From Skermanella rosea (GTDB taxonomy: Bacteria > Pseudomonadota > Alphaproteobacteria > Azospirillales > Azospirillaceae), in contig NZ_CP086112.1 of assembly GCF_016806835.2 (NCBI RefSeq), forward strand, positions 142,001 to 206,000: a DNA stretch of 64,000 nucleotides. Direction: 5' to 3'. Of the stretch, positions 55,300 to 63,497 are shown one piece after another. Made by a program: the position numbers and the translations under genes. How positions within the stretch are numbered: the first letter of the stretch is position 1; each line of letters starts with the position of its first letter. The notes under the pieces were generated by a model that saw only the letters and a list, made by a program, of their open reading frames with translations, searched no databases and had not been told where the DNA came from.

Positions 55300-55450
55300 C
55301 GGCGCCTCCGCTCCTCGGCCATCTGACGGCGGACAGCCGATCCCATATTAACGGCGCCGCCGCGTAACCGTCACCCTCCTCCGCGCGGAAGAGGGCGATC
55401 AAATACGACAAAGGGCTCAAAGGGCAGTTTTGCAATTCTGTCCGGGGCGC
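55300..55450. other. Junction region before the split IS3 half
   Basis: No complete gene. On the plus strand, 55366-55450 reads VTVTLLRAEEGDQIRQRAQR then AVLQFCPGR, whose end resembles the RILQDCPGR end of the serine recombinase at 32160-32185. Both junctions share TGTCCGGGGCG (32175-32185 and 55439-55449) directly before the IS3 halves. Confidence 0.35.
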
Positions 55451-55907
55451 GCTGGCCTGGCGGTTGTCGATCACGATGGAGGCCGGGTTCTGCGTCGAGG
55501 CGGTTAAGGAAGCCATGGCCCGCCATGGTAAACCGGAGATCTTCAACACCGATCAGGGCGGCCAGTTCACCAGCACGGTGTTCACCGGCCTGCTGACCGA
55601 CAACGCTATCGCCATCAGCATGGATGGTCGTGGCGCATGGCGCGACAATGTGTTCGTGGAGCGACTCTGGCGCTCCGTAAAATATGAAGAAATATACTTG
55701 CGCGCCTACGACACAGTAGCCGAGGCGCGAAATTCGCTCGCCAGTTACTTCAGCTTTTATAACGCCCGCAGACCACATTCCAGCCTTGGCCGGCAAACAC
55801 CCGATCAGGCCTATTTCACCCCGCTTCCGCAGATCGCGGCAGCCTGAACCCGGCAGGCGCTCAATTTATCCGCCGAAAAACCCGTTCAGACAAACGGAGC
55901 CACCTCA
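55450..55907 (+). mobile_element. IS3-family element, right half only
   Basis: Carries the C-terminal half of orfB and the right terminal repeat (…GGAGCCACCTCA at 55896-55907; reversed TGAGGTGGCTCC). The left half of the same kind of element is at 32180-33009. Together they would make about 1.28 kb, a normal IS3 length. Confidence 0.85.
55452..55847 (+). pseudogene. IS3 orfB, C-terminal half
   Basis: Reads LAWRLSITMEAGFCVEAVKE, then KPEIFNTDQGGQFTSTVF with the second catalytic Asp, GAWRDNVFVERLWRSVKYEE with the Glu, and ends SSLGRQTPDQAYF and PQIAAA. It begins exactly where the N-terminal half at 32180 breaks off. The first catalytic Asp is missing here, so it is inactive alone. Confidence 0.88.
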
Positions 55908-55937
55908 CTGCTCACTGATCGCTTGGATCCGCCCACC

Positions 55938-57719
55938 TCACATGATGTCGTACTGTCCGACGGCGGAAAAGTAGGACGCATCACTGTCCACACTCAGAGT
56001 GCCGTTCCAATACATGGCGGACTGGCCAGCGATGACGTCACGATCGTCCAGAGCCCCTCTGTCATAGCTAACATTGTCATCGCCGGGCGCGACGAGGTGA
56101 CCATTTATTGTGATGTCATGGATATAGAGATTGCGGTCCTGACCATTGATCATGATATCGTTAACGAACTGCACCTGTACCTTGTGGGGATGCTCCGTGC
56201 TCACTTTAGCGGTGTAGGTGTAAACATTGGCCGATGCTCCAGCGGTGCCTTCGCCCATTTCCTTTCCATCGATCAATAATTTGAAGTGAGCGTTACAATC
56301 GTCAACAGAGGTGCCATAGGCATTAATTGTAATCACCACAGGTATATGGGACGGAACAGTTGCCGTGCCTGGTTCGGATGTGACTGGCACCCATTGGGAA
56401 TGGAATTGTTTAGCGGTTAGTGAGGAAGACTGAACATTAAGAAACTTCAGCGTTTCGCCATCAATTGTGAGCAGGGTGTCCGAGCCTTCTTGGGTCATCT
56501 GCGCCTCTAAAGCAGCGAAGCCAGCCAATTCATAGCCTTCGAGTCGCACAACGTCGTTCAAGCGAAAATCACGGATAACGTCGCCCGCTTGCCCCTTCCT
56601 AACAATGAAGGTGTCCGCACCGCCGCCGCCTATGAGGATATCACTTCCAGGGCCTCCATCGATTACATTAGCTTGGGCGTTGCCCTTGATGCGATCACTG
56701 AAGACAGACCCCGTCACGTTCTCTATGCTGACAAAAAAATCACCTTCGGCATGCCCTCCCATCGCCACCTTGGCCTGCAGATCCACTGAAACGGCTCCTG
56801 TAGATCCAGTGTAGCTGACAGTATCTATGCCGACTCCACCATCAAGGATATCGCCGCCCATGCCTCCAATCAACAAATCGTTGCCGGCCTTACCTGACAG
56901 CCGATCAGCGCCCGTACTGCCGACGAGCGTGTTGCTTCCCGCTGTGCCGATGCGGGTGACGGGCTCGACGAGAATGCTCTCATAGGCGCGCACATAATCG
57001 ATCCTCATTTCCGCAGGGAATACCGTGGATTGGTCTGGATTACCTCCCCAGTTGCCTCCAACAGCCAGATTGAGGAGCATGTACATTGGAACATCTACAA
57101 AATTGGGCTGTCGGAAGGTCGTCGCACCATCGACATACCAAACGATCTCGTCGGGCGTCCATTCAAGACCATAGGTATGAAAGCCCTTTGCCGTGTCGAT
57201 TCCATAGTAGCTGGTTCCTACCTTCGGCGAATTGGGGCGATGAACCGTTTGATAGATGCGCGTTGTATCATCGCCGAGAACTTCGAAAACGTCGATCTCC
57301 CTGTTCCCGTAGTTACCGTCACCGACGAGCCAGAATGCAGGCCATAATCCCTTACCAACCGGAAGTTCTGCTCGAATTTCAAAGTAGCCATAGGTCTGGA
57401 TATGAGAGCTGGTGAGTAATCCAGAAGTGTAGGGCATCCCATTCAGATCCATCTTCAACGCCGCCGACGTCGGCTTAGCTTCAATGGTCAAAATGCCGCC
57501 TGATACGTTAAATGGGTTTACCCCCAACAGCTGCCCAGAGCTCCCTCTATACGTCGGGTCTACGTAGATCTGACGTTCCTGGTTTCCTTGTAATGTTCGC
57601 AATCCCCCCCACTGAAAAAAATTAGTATTCCAAGAAATGCTTGGGAAGCTTGCATTTTTATTGTTGAATTCGTCGGAGAAAGCAATTCTATAGCCATCTA
57701 GACTCTTGATAATCATCAA
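55938..57719 (-). CDS. GH16 glucanase with RTX repeats and carbohydrate-binding module
   Basis: A 593-residue secreted polysaccharide hydrolase. The GH16 domain (about 5-255) has EIDVFE (E141, D143, E146), WPAFWLVGDG and MYMLLNLAVGGNWGG. It is followed by Ca-binding RTX nonapeptides: GADRLSGKAGNDLLIGGMGG near 270-290 and GGPGSDILIGGGGADTF near 355-372. The C-terminal part (about 455-545, VVITINAYGTSVDDCNAHF... NLYIHDITINGHLV) looks like a calcium-dependent CBM36/60-type module. There is no N-terminal signal peptide, so export is probably by a type I system, as for rhizobial ExsH; none is encoded in the window. The catalytic domain is related to the Tat-exported GH16 at 36669. Confidence 0.88.
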   Translation of the reverse strand: MMIIKSLDGYRIAFSDEFNNKNASFPSISWNTNFFQWGGLRTLQGNQERQIYVDPTYRGSSGQLLGVNPFNVSGGILTIEAKPTSAALKMDLNGMPYTSGLLTSSHIQTYGYFEIRAELPVGKGLWPAFWLVGDGNYGNREIDVFEVLGDDTTRIYQTVHRPNSPKVGTSYYGIDTAKGFHTYGLEWTPDEIVWYVDGATTFRQPNFVDVPMYMLLNLAVGGNWGGNPDQSTVFPAEMRIDYVRAYESILVEPVTRIGTAGSNTLVGSTGADRLSGKAGNDLLIGGMGGDILDGGVGIDTVSYTGSTGAVSVDLQAKVAMGGHAEGDFFVSIENVTGSVFSDRIKGNAQANVIDGGPGSDILIGGGGADTFIVRKGQAGDVIRDFRLNDVVRLEGYELAGFAALEAQMTQEGSDTLLTIDGETLKFLNVQSSSLTAKQFHSQWVPVTSEPGTATVPSHIPVVITINAYGTSVDDCNAHFKLLIDGKEMGEGTAGASANVYTYTAKVSTEHPHKVQVQFVNDIMINGQDRNLYIHDITINGHLVAPGDDNVSYDRGALDDRDVIAGQSAMYWNGTLSVDSDASYFSAVGQYDIM

Positions 57720-57973
57720 GCTTCTCTTTGCGCTTGTGGGTCAATACAATAATGATTGACTACAACTGACTACTAAAAGGTAAAAAAGGGCAATTATCTA
57801 AAAAAGCTCTATGTTTGCGGTGCGGCACTGCGAGTGCGGCTTGGTCAATGTGCCGTCGCTATGCCAGTCTCCCTTGATTTGGCGTAATTGCTTGTATGGG
57901 GTTTTTGGTGTCAAGCCGGTAATCGTTGTCGGGCTCCGTCAGTTCGGTTGCGCTACAGGGCTGGTCGCCGGGT

Positions 57974-58103
57974 CAAGAGCGCGCCCGGTCGGCGCGTCAG
58001 CGCCGAGTGGTGCGGCGCGCTCTTGAGGCGGACGCCGGCCCGGAACACGCTGCTGTCTGCTCCGAAAGCCCATCGGCTTTCGGAGCTGCCTCGCGGCGAG
58101 CAG
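57974..58103 (+). ncRNA. Candidate structured RNA
   Basis: Nested hairpins: an outer 12-bp stem CAAGAGCGCGCC / GGCGCGCTCTTG (57974-57985 with 58014-58025) encloses TCGGCG-cgtcag-CGCCGA. Then comes an 11-bp stem CTCCGAAAGCC / GGCTTTCGGAG with a CATC loop (58060-58085). A terminator follows directly. The arrangement suits a small RNA or leader ending near 58110, plus strand; the 5' end is not defined and no family is recognised. Confidence 0.4.
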
Positions 58104-58110
58104 TTTTTTT
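58085..58110 (+). terminator. Rho-independent terminator
   Basis: CTGCCTCGCGGCGAGCAG forms a short GC-rich stem with a CGG loop and is followed by seven T (58104-58110). It comes right after the 11-bp hairpin at 58060-58085. Works on the plus strand. Confidence 0.6.
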
Positions 58111-58462
58111 ACTGTCGGTCCGAGGGGAGCCCGCCATCGGGCGCGGATCATCGCGCCGCAACCTTGTATCCGGTGGGCCTCGATGGACCCGAACCATGAT
58201 GCAGCCATGCGCATCGGGGCGAAGCTCCGGGGCGGCGGACCCATTCTCAACGGTCGGCACTATGGCCATGCAGTTACGCGGGACCCCGCCACCTCGGATC
58301 CTGACCAGCGCTCCGTCACGTCAGGCCGACGGAACGCTGAACTTCTCCGGTCCGCTCGACATCGACGGTCATGCTGCCGGACGCAGGACAACGCCCTCCG
58401 GCACCGTCCCGGTCGTGGCAAACTGACCTTGCCCCGCCAGACCGGACCAGTGGCAACGTTTG

Positions 58463-59350
58463 TCATGCAGCCGCTTGGATCAGCATTTCCGCATGAGCCT
58501 GGGCCGGCGTCCTGTAGTCGATCCCGGAATGGCGGCGTTTCCTGTTGTAGAAGATTTCGATGTATTCGAACAGCGCCGCCTTGGCCTCGGCACGGGTGCG
58601 GAACTGCGTTCGATGAACCAGCTCGGTCTTGATCGAGCTGAAGAACGATTCCATCGGTGCATTGTCGTAGCAGTCGCCCTTGCGGCTCATGGATGCCTTG
58701 ATGCCGTAGCGGTCGAGGATCTTCCGGTACGGTCCACAGGCGTATTGGACGCCGCGGTCGGAATGATGAATGAGGTCTCGGGGCGGTGTGCGATGCTGGA
58801 TCGCCATCATCAGGGCATTCTCGCACAGCGAACTCCTCAGGTGATCGGCCATACTCCAGCCGACGATCTCGCGGGTCGCCATGTCCTTGACGGCGGCCAG
58901 GTACAGCCAACCCTCGTCAGTCGGAATGTAGGTCACGTCGGCCAGCCAGATCGTGTTTGGGCGATCAGCCTCGAAGGCACGCTGGAGCAGGTTCGGGGCG
59001 ATGCCATAGCCATGCCGGCTGTCGGTCGTGATCGGCGGCCGCTTCCTGCGCCGGGGTGGCCGAATGGCGTTCTCCCGCATCAGCCGGGCGACCCGCTTGC
59101 GGGCGATGCGGACGCCGTTGGCTTGCAGTTCGGCATGGACGCGCGGAGCCCCATAGCGCTCGCCGCTGTCCTGGAAAATGCCGCGGATTTGGCCGACGAG
59201 GTCGGCTTCGGTGCGGCTCTTCGCCGCTCTGGCCTGATCGCCGGCCTGCCAGTCATGGAACCAGCTGCGCGCCACGCCCAGAACAGCGCACAGCAGGCGG
59301 ATCGAATAGGTGGCGCCGTGGGCGGAGATGAAGGCGAGCTTCGCTTTCAT
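58463..59350 (-). CDS. IS3 orfB transposase (third element)
   Basis: About 295 residues from ATG 59350 (MKAKLAFISAHGATYSIRLL). The DDE triad is in IWLADVTYIPTDEG, HHSDRGVQYACG and DNAPMESFFSSIKTELVH; YNRKRRHSGIDYRTPAQAH is the usual end. Intact. Confidence 0.92.
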   Translation of the reverse strand: MKAKLAFISAHGATYSIRLLCAVLGVARSWFHDWQAGDQARAAKSRTEADLVGQIRGIFQDSGERYGAPRVHAELQANGVRIARKRVARLMRENAIRPPRRRKRPPITTDSRHGYGIAPNLLQRAFEADRPNTIWLADVTYIPTDEGWLYLAAVKDMATREIVGWSMADHLRSSLCENALMMAIQHRTPPRDLIHHSDRGVQYACGPYRKILDRYGIKASMSRKGDCYDNAPMESFFSSIKTELVHRTQFRTRAEAKAALFEYIEIFYNRKRRHSGIDYRTPAQAHAEMLIQAAA

Positions 59351-59646
59351 GCTTTCTCCGCCCACCTGGCGAAAAAAGCTGAGGCTTTCCGCAGGATCTC
59401 GTTCTCTTCCTGGAGCCGCTTGTTGTCGCGGCGCAGCTGCTGCAGTTCGGACGTTTCCGCCCGGCGTCGCGCGACCGCCTCCGCCGATCCGGCGGCCTGC
59501 TGTTCCAGACGCCAGGTCTTCACCTGTGTCGCCGCGACACCGAGTGCCTGGGCAACACTGCTGAGCGTCTCGCCGGGTTCATCCAGCCGGGCAACCGCCG
59601 CTGCCTTGAACTCCGCCGTGTACCGGCGACGCGTCTTCTTCGTCAT
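59347..59646 (-). CDS. IS3 orfA (third element)
   Basis: About 99 residues from ATG 59646 (MTKKTRRRYTAEFKAAAVAR); the frame is open 11 codons farther. The helix-turn-helix LSSVAQALGVAATQVKTWRL is followed by a zipper [24 protein letters not shown] overlap with orfB. Confidence 0.9.
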   Translation of the reverse strand: MTKKTRRRYTAEFKAAAVARLDEPGETLSSVAQALGVAATQVKTWRLEQQAAGSAEAVARRRAETSELQQLRRDNKRLQEENEILRKASAFFARWAEKA

Positions 59647-59703
59647 AACCTTCCTCCAGGTGGTTCGTAAGCTTACCACCTGGTCCGGTCTGGCGGGGCA
59701 AGG

Positions 59704-61242
59704 TCACCCGTCGCCGAACCATTCATCCGGACCGGGATAGAGGATCGCCGCCAGCTGCACGGGCCGCGTCCCGTCGGGGCTTCGGATCGCGTCCCTGTAA
59801 GCGTGCATCTTGTCGATGTCCTCCTTCTTGGGACGGCCATCCCCGCAGGGAGTCCCGGCGTCACCGGACAGCTTGTATTTCGGATCGAAGATGAACAGGG
59901 ACCGCTTTCCCTGCTTCTGGACTTCAATGGTGATGTCGGGAATTTGATCATAGCTGACGCTGCGGAACCCGGAAGCACCCCGGCGCGGGAACGTCCGCTG
60001 CGGCGTCAGTGTCACAATTCGCCCATCGGTAGCCTGGAGGACCAAAGCCGGCTCGCCGTTCGGCAGGAGCTTGACCAGCCCACTTTCCAAAGGAGAGTGG
60101 AGCCTCTGCCTTGTCACGTGCATGCCCTCCTGACCTGCGGCGTCAAGCAGGGCGGCAATCAGGGTAAGGATGCCCCATGCCTCGTACAGGAAAGGAACGC
60201 TCTCCACAGGGGCGTCGAGAGCGGGATGGGACACCTGAACGCCGGCGGATCGCCGGAATGCCAGGAAGCCCTCCAGCCCGGCCCTGTATACCGGCCTTCT
60301 GAGAAGGACCATTGTCAGGCGCGTGGGTGGGGAGGTCAGGCGACCCGCGCCGTTCAGGAACGATGCGGCATGACGGGCCCGCGCGAAGCCTGCCGCCAGC
60401 GTATCCAGGTGCTCGGAGATCCCGGGATCGATCGACGGGGACGCTGCGATCCAGCGACTGACTCTCCGCAGGCGCAGGTGGACCTGGTCCCGGAAAGTCC
60501 GCAGGAGTCGGTTCTCAAAGGTGTTGAAGTCGTACTCGACCCGGGAATCTACGACTTTCAGCGGACGCCGGTCCGCCGAGATGTTGGCGGCTCTGCGGAA
60601 AGCTGCCGGCAGGTCCGCCGGCGACGGTCGGCGGGCTCGCTCCGCGGGCACCCAGGGCCGGAAATCGGCCAGCACCGCATGGGGATCACGGGCTGCCTCA
60701 TGGAGGATCCTGATGATGCCGGGGCGTTCGCCGTCACCTTCAAGAGCCCGGCGCACATGCTCGATCTCCTGAGCCAGGGTGACCATCCGCGGCGGGCGCC
60801 ATGCCAGCCCTGCGTAGGCGCCGAGCCGGTCGAGGGAGAGGGCGATGGAGGCCGGCAGACCGCATTCCAGATCATCGAGCATCGCAGCGAACGAGGCGCC
60901 GTCGATTTTGGCGGGTCTTATCCGGAGCAGGCGCGACCAGTGTTCAGCCCTCAGGCGGATTTCCAGAAGCCAGCAGCCGGAGGGAGCACGATCCCAGGAT
61001 GCGGCGATCCGCTCCTCGCCCCCGGACAGTTCCAGGCGGACCGGCATCGGGCGGCCATTCAGAGTTACCCGGACCGAATGCCATTCCGCTGCTGCGATTC
61101 CCTGCAGGAGAATAGTCGCCGGCTCCCATTCCCGCGGTTCATCCGCTGAAACGCCTGCAAAGGTGCGGAACCGAATGTCGGGGGCGAACGCAGCCGCATG
61201 CTCAGAAGAAGGATACGAAGCCATGTGCCTGGTATCCTTCAT
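59704..61242 (-). pseudogene. McrC-like DUF2357 nuclease, probably truncated by IS3
   Basis: 512 residues of a McrC/DUF2357-type protein, the nuclease partner of the McrB-like AAA+ upstream. DUF2357 region: LECGLPASIALSLDRLGAYA and YDFNTFENRLLRTFRDQVHL. The PD-(D/E)XK core near the end shows DITIEVQKQGKRSLFIFDPK then YKL (the D...D-xK pattern) and KKEDIDKMHAYRDAI (QxxxY-like). The frame ends at YPGPDEWFGDG with a stop inside the terminal repeat of the IS3 element (59704-59706), so the natural C-terminus is probably lost; catalytic residues remain. Start at 61242 or at ATG 61224 (MASYPSSEH). It overlaps mcrB by about 20-40 bp. Confidence 0.75.
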
Positions 61243-62734
61243 ATATCAGGCGCGCCCGATCCCTGCTCAGCGGAAGGTCGTCACCGCATGCTTCCATCAG
61301 CCGCATGAGGGCATCGCCGACCCGGCTGTCGTTGCCCTTGATCTTCGGGAGAATCTTCTGGAGCACCTGTTCGTCAAGCGCCTCGGGCCAGGCGACACCG
61401 AGTTCCGATGATCTCCTGATGTAAGCGCCGATGTCATCGAGCACTCGGAAGGCGAAAGGAGCGACATGGGCAACGGCGTCCCACACGGCCATGAGCCTGG
61501 CGCTGTGGGCGGAGTTTCCCAGGTGCTGCACAAGCGCCTCCCGCGGACTGCCCAATTCTATCAGTTGTGCGCGGTCGAAGACCTTATCCGCGAATCCATG
61601 TGTGGTTTCATCGACGTTGACGGTCCCCACGAACAGCAGGTTAGGAGGGAGCATCACTGACCTTCCGGGAGCGACCTCGATTTCCACTTCACCGCTGCTG
61701 CTGCGCTTTCGCAGTTCCATAGCCGACAGAAACCGGGCGAAGTAGTGCTCGACCCTTGCCAGGTTCATTTCGTCGAGGATCAGGTGGAAGGGGCGTCCAG
61801 TCCGTCCCTGTTCCCGTGCCTCGCGCCAGTCGCGTGCAGCTTCATCGAGGAAGAGGGAGAACGCCGTGGCATGGAACGCGCCGTCCAGCGGGTTCAGATA
61901 GCCGAGCAGATCCTCATTGGATGTCCAGTTCGGGGCGACGGGAACCACGAGGTGCCGTGCGCCGGAATGGTGAGCATACAGTTCGGCCAGCCAAGTCTTC
62001 CCCGTACCGCTGACACCGGCAAGGATGACAAACCCGCGGGACTTGAGAGCAATGTGGTATCGCCTGACCACTGCTTCGGGAAGGCGCAGGCCAGCGCTCG
62101 TGATACGGGCGAAAAGGTCAGGGAACGAGGGTTCCGGCAGCGTTTCTGTGCGGCTCTCCTCCATCATCAGGCTTTCGATGATGTCCCTGCGGACTTCGCA
62201 TATTTCCTGAAACCGCCAGCCGGGGGATCCGCCCGACTTCTTCGGCAGGGTTCCGGTCCACCAGCGGACGCCGATGCGGTGGCGGAACTTGGCTGTGGGC
62301 TCGGCCGTGTAGCCGCTCTCGACCAGGCCGACCGCAAACACGACGCCCGCATCATCGCCGGCAACTACGACGTCCCCCGGCCGCAAGGAAGAGAAAAGTC
62401 GCAGTTCGCGAATGCGGGAGTTCCACTGATGTCCGCCTTGTGTCGTCAGGGCATTGGCCAGCCCATCGAGCCCTGCATGAGCGGAAATGTCGGCCAGGGG
62501 AGCAGCAATGGCGGCGACGGATCCAGCAAGCCACTCATTCATGCCGGTCGTGGGCGGCCTAATCCGGACCACGAGGCATCGGGAAGCGGGATCGACCGCC
62601 GACAGAAGTTCGGCAGCGATCGACGGATGGTTGGTTTGCAGCATTGAGGTTCTTGAGAAGCATTCCGGGATAAGTTTTCGGCGCATGGGCATCCGCGATG
62701 CGCCTGCTGAAGTTCCAGGAAGCATAAAGAGCAA
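61202..62734 (-). CDS. McrB-like AAA+ GTPase/ATPase
   Basis: 510 residues from the first ATG; 480 if it starts at MLQTNHPSIAAELL (62644), which looks more natural. The N-terminal 200 residues contain a beta-rich segment, FSSLRPGDVVVAGDDAGVVF AVGLVESG, of PUA/EVE-like appearance that may read modified bases. AAA+ motifs: ILAGVSGTGKTWLAEL (Walker A, near 240), FHLILDEMNLARVEHYFARF (Walker B with the McrB DEMNLAR signature), LLFVGTVNVDETTHGFADKV (sensor 1) and FDRAQLIEL. Family members use GTP or ATP to translocate DNA and activate the McrC nuclease on modified DNA. First gene of a two-gene operon; AT-rich promoter region at 62735-62830. Confidence 0.85.
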   Translation of the reverse strand: MLFMLPGTSAGASRMPMRRKLIPECFSRTSMLQTNHPSIAAELLSAVDPASRCLVVRIRPPTTGMNEWLAGSVAAIAAPLADISAHAGLDGLANALTTQGGHQWNSRIRELRLFSSLRPGDVVVAGDDAGVVFAVGLVESGYTAEPTAKFRHRIGVRWWTGTLPKKSGGSPGWRFQEICEVRRDIIESLMMEESRTETLPEPSFPDLFARITSAGLRLPEAVVRRYHIALKSRGFVILAGVSGTGKTWLAELYAHHSGARHLVVPVAPNWTSNEDLLGYLNPLDGAFHATAFSLFLDEAARDWREAREQGRTGRPFHLILDEMNLARVEHYFARFLSAMELRKRSSSGEVEIEVAPGRSVMLPPNLLFVGTVNVDETTHGFADKVFDRAQLIELGSPREALVQHLGNSAHSARLMAVWDAVAHVAPFAFRVLDDIGAYIRRSSELGVAWPEALDEQVLQKILPKIKGNDSRVGDALMRLMEACGDDLPLSRDRARLIYEGYQAHGFVSFF

Positions 62735-62873
62735 TGGATGACCAACAGCTTAATTTCCTTAGGCGAATACCGCCCGATCGTTTCTCAGCCACGAAAATAG
62801 ACCGTAGAAACAAAATGTAGTACATTTTAGGGGCATTTCGGGTGAATGATAAATTGTACCGGTTGCAGCCAAC
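62735..62873. other. Intergenic region, mcrB promoter side
   Basis: 139 bp, AT-rich compared with both neighbours, between the prfH stop and the mcrB start. All genes here run on the minus strand. Holds the likely mcrB promoter; no specific box is called. Confidence 0.4.
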
Positions 62874-63497
62874 TCACGGCGCCCGCCGCGTGAAGCGCTC
62901 GCCCACGTAGATCCGCACCGGGTTGCCGCGTTCCAGCGCGTCGTGGCGGGACCAGCGCTCGCGCCCGGCGGCCCGGTCGGCCTCGCGTTTCAGCCCGTCC
63001 AGCGCCGCGGCCAGCCGCGCCGATGCCAGCGCGCGGTTGCGGTGCTGGCTGCGCTCCTCGCGGGCGAGCGCCACCGTCCCGGTCGGCAGGTGCGTGATCC
63101 GGACCGCCGACTCGGTCGTGTTCACGTGCTGGCCGCCGGGACCGGACGATCGCAGGGTCTCGATCCGGAGATCCCGGTCGCTGAGATCCGGGGACGGGGG
63201 CGGCGGCGAGAGCCTGGAGACTCCGACGAACCAGTTCTTGCGTCCCCAGCCCGGCCGGAGCGGGCTCGGACAGATCCACTGGACGGTGCCCTCCCAGGAG
63301 CGCGCCAGGGTCTCGGCGCCGTCTCCCCGCAGCGCGACGAGCGCCGACATCAGGCCGTGCGGCGCCGTCTCCGCCCCGATCACCTCGGCCGCGACGCCGG
63401 CCTCGGCGGCCTCGGCGAGCAGGATCCTGGACAGGCCCGCCACCGCCATCCGGCACTCGGCCGGCCCCCGCCCGGCCGTCAGCAGCAGCCAGGTCAT
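62874..63497 (-). CDS. prfH: Peptide chain release factor H (PrfH)
   Basis: 207-residue release-factor homologue, from ATG 63497 ([20 protein letters not shown]). The GGQ motif responsible for peptidyl-tRNA hydrolysis is in [19 protein letters not shown] (GGQ at residues 121-123), followed by the Arg-rich tail. There is no stop-codon recognition domain. PrfH releases nascent chains from ribosomes whose RNA has been cut, and is paired with RtcB, which religates it. It overlaps the rtcB stop as ATGA, so both are co-translated. The longer frame to 63953 is antisense-like and lies within rtcB. Confidence 0.92.
   Translation of the reverse strand: MTWLLLTAGRGPAECRMAVAGLSRILLAEAAEAGVAAEVIGAETAPHGLMSALVALRGDGAETLARSWEGTVQWICPSPLRPGWGRKNWFVGVSRLSPPPPSPDLSDRDLRIETLRSSGPGGQHVNTTESAVRITHLPTGTVALAREERSQHRNRALASARLAAALDGLKREADRAAGRERWSRHDALERGNPVRIYVGERFTRRAP

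Larger units (their letters stand above)
57720..58423. other. Gene-free region with strong RNA-like hairpins
   Basis: About 700 bp without a gene I can support. Open frames exist on both strands but none has a recognisable product or ribosome site. 57720-57830 is AT-rich and is the 5' flank of the GH16-RTX gene. From 57974 to 58110 several perfect inverted repeats are packed together, ending in a T-run. Confidence 0.55.
58424..59706 (-). mobile_element. IS3-family element, third type
   Basis: 1283 bp with long inverted ends: TGACCTTGCCCCGCCAGACC at 58424 and the same reversed ending at 59706. Distinct from copies A/B and from the split element. No 3-bp target duplication is seen (AAC left, CCC right), so the insertion was followed by loss of flanking DNA or used an atypical site. 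Its right end supplies the stop codon of the McrC-like gene. Confidence 0.9.

Noticed and set aside
57974-58110. Retron msr-msd
   Set aside because: Hairpins alone are suggestive, but no reverse transcriptase gene exists nearby.
58158-58210. tRNA-like T-arm on the minus strand (GGTTCGGGTCC)
   Set aside because: No matching acceptor, D-arm or anticodon arm could be built upstream, and the loop deviates from the consensus. Could at most be a tRNA 3' fragment; not annotated.
57926-58426. 166-residue plus-strand frame
   Set aside because: Runs through the hairpin cluster and terminator, has no ribosome site and no recognisable product.
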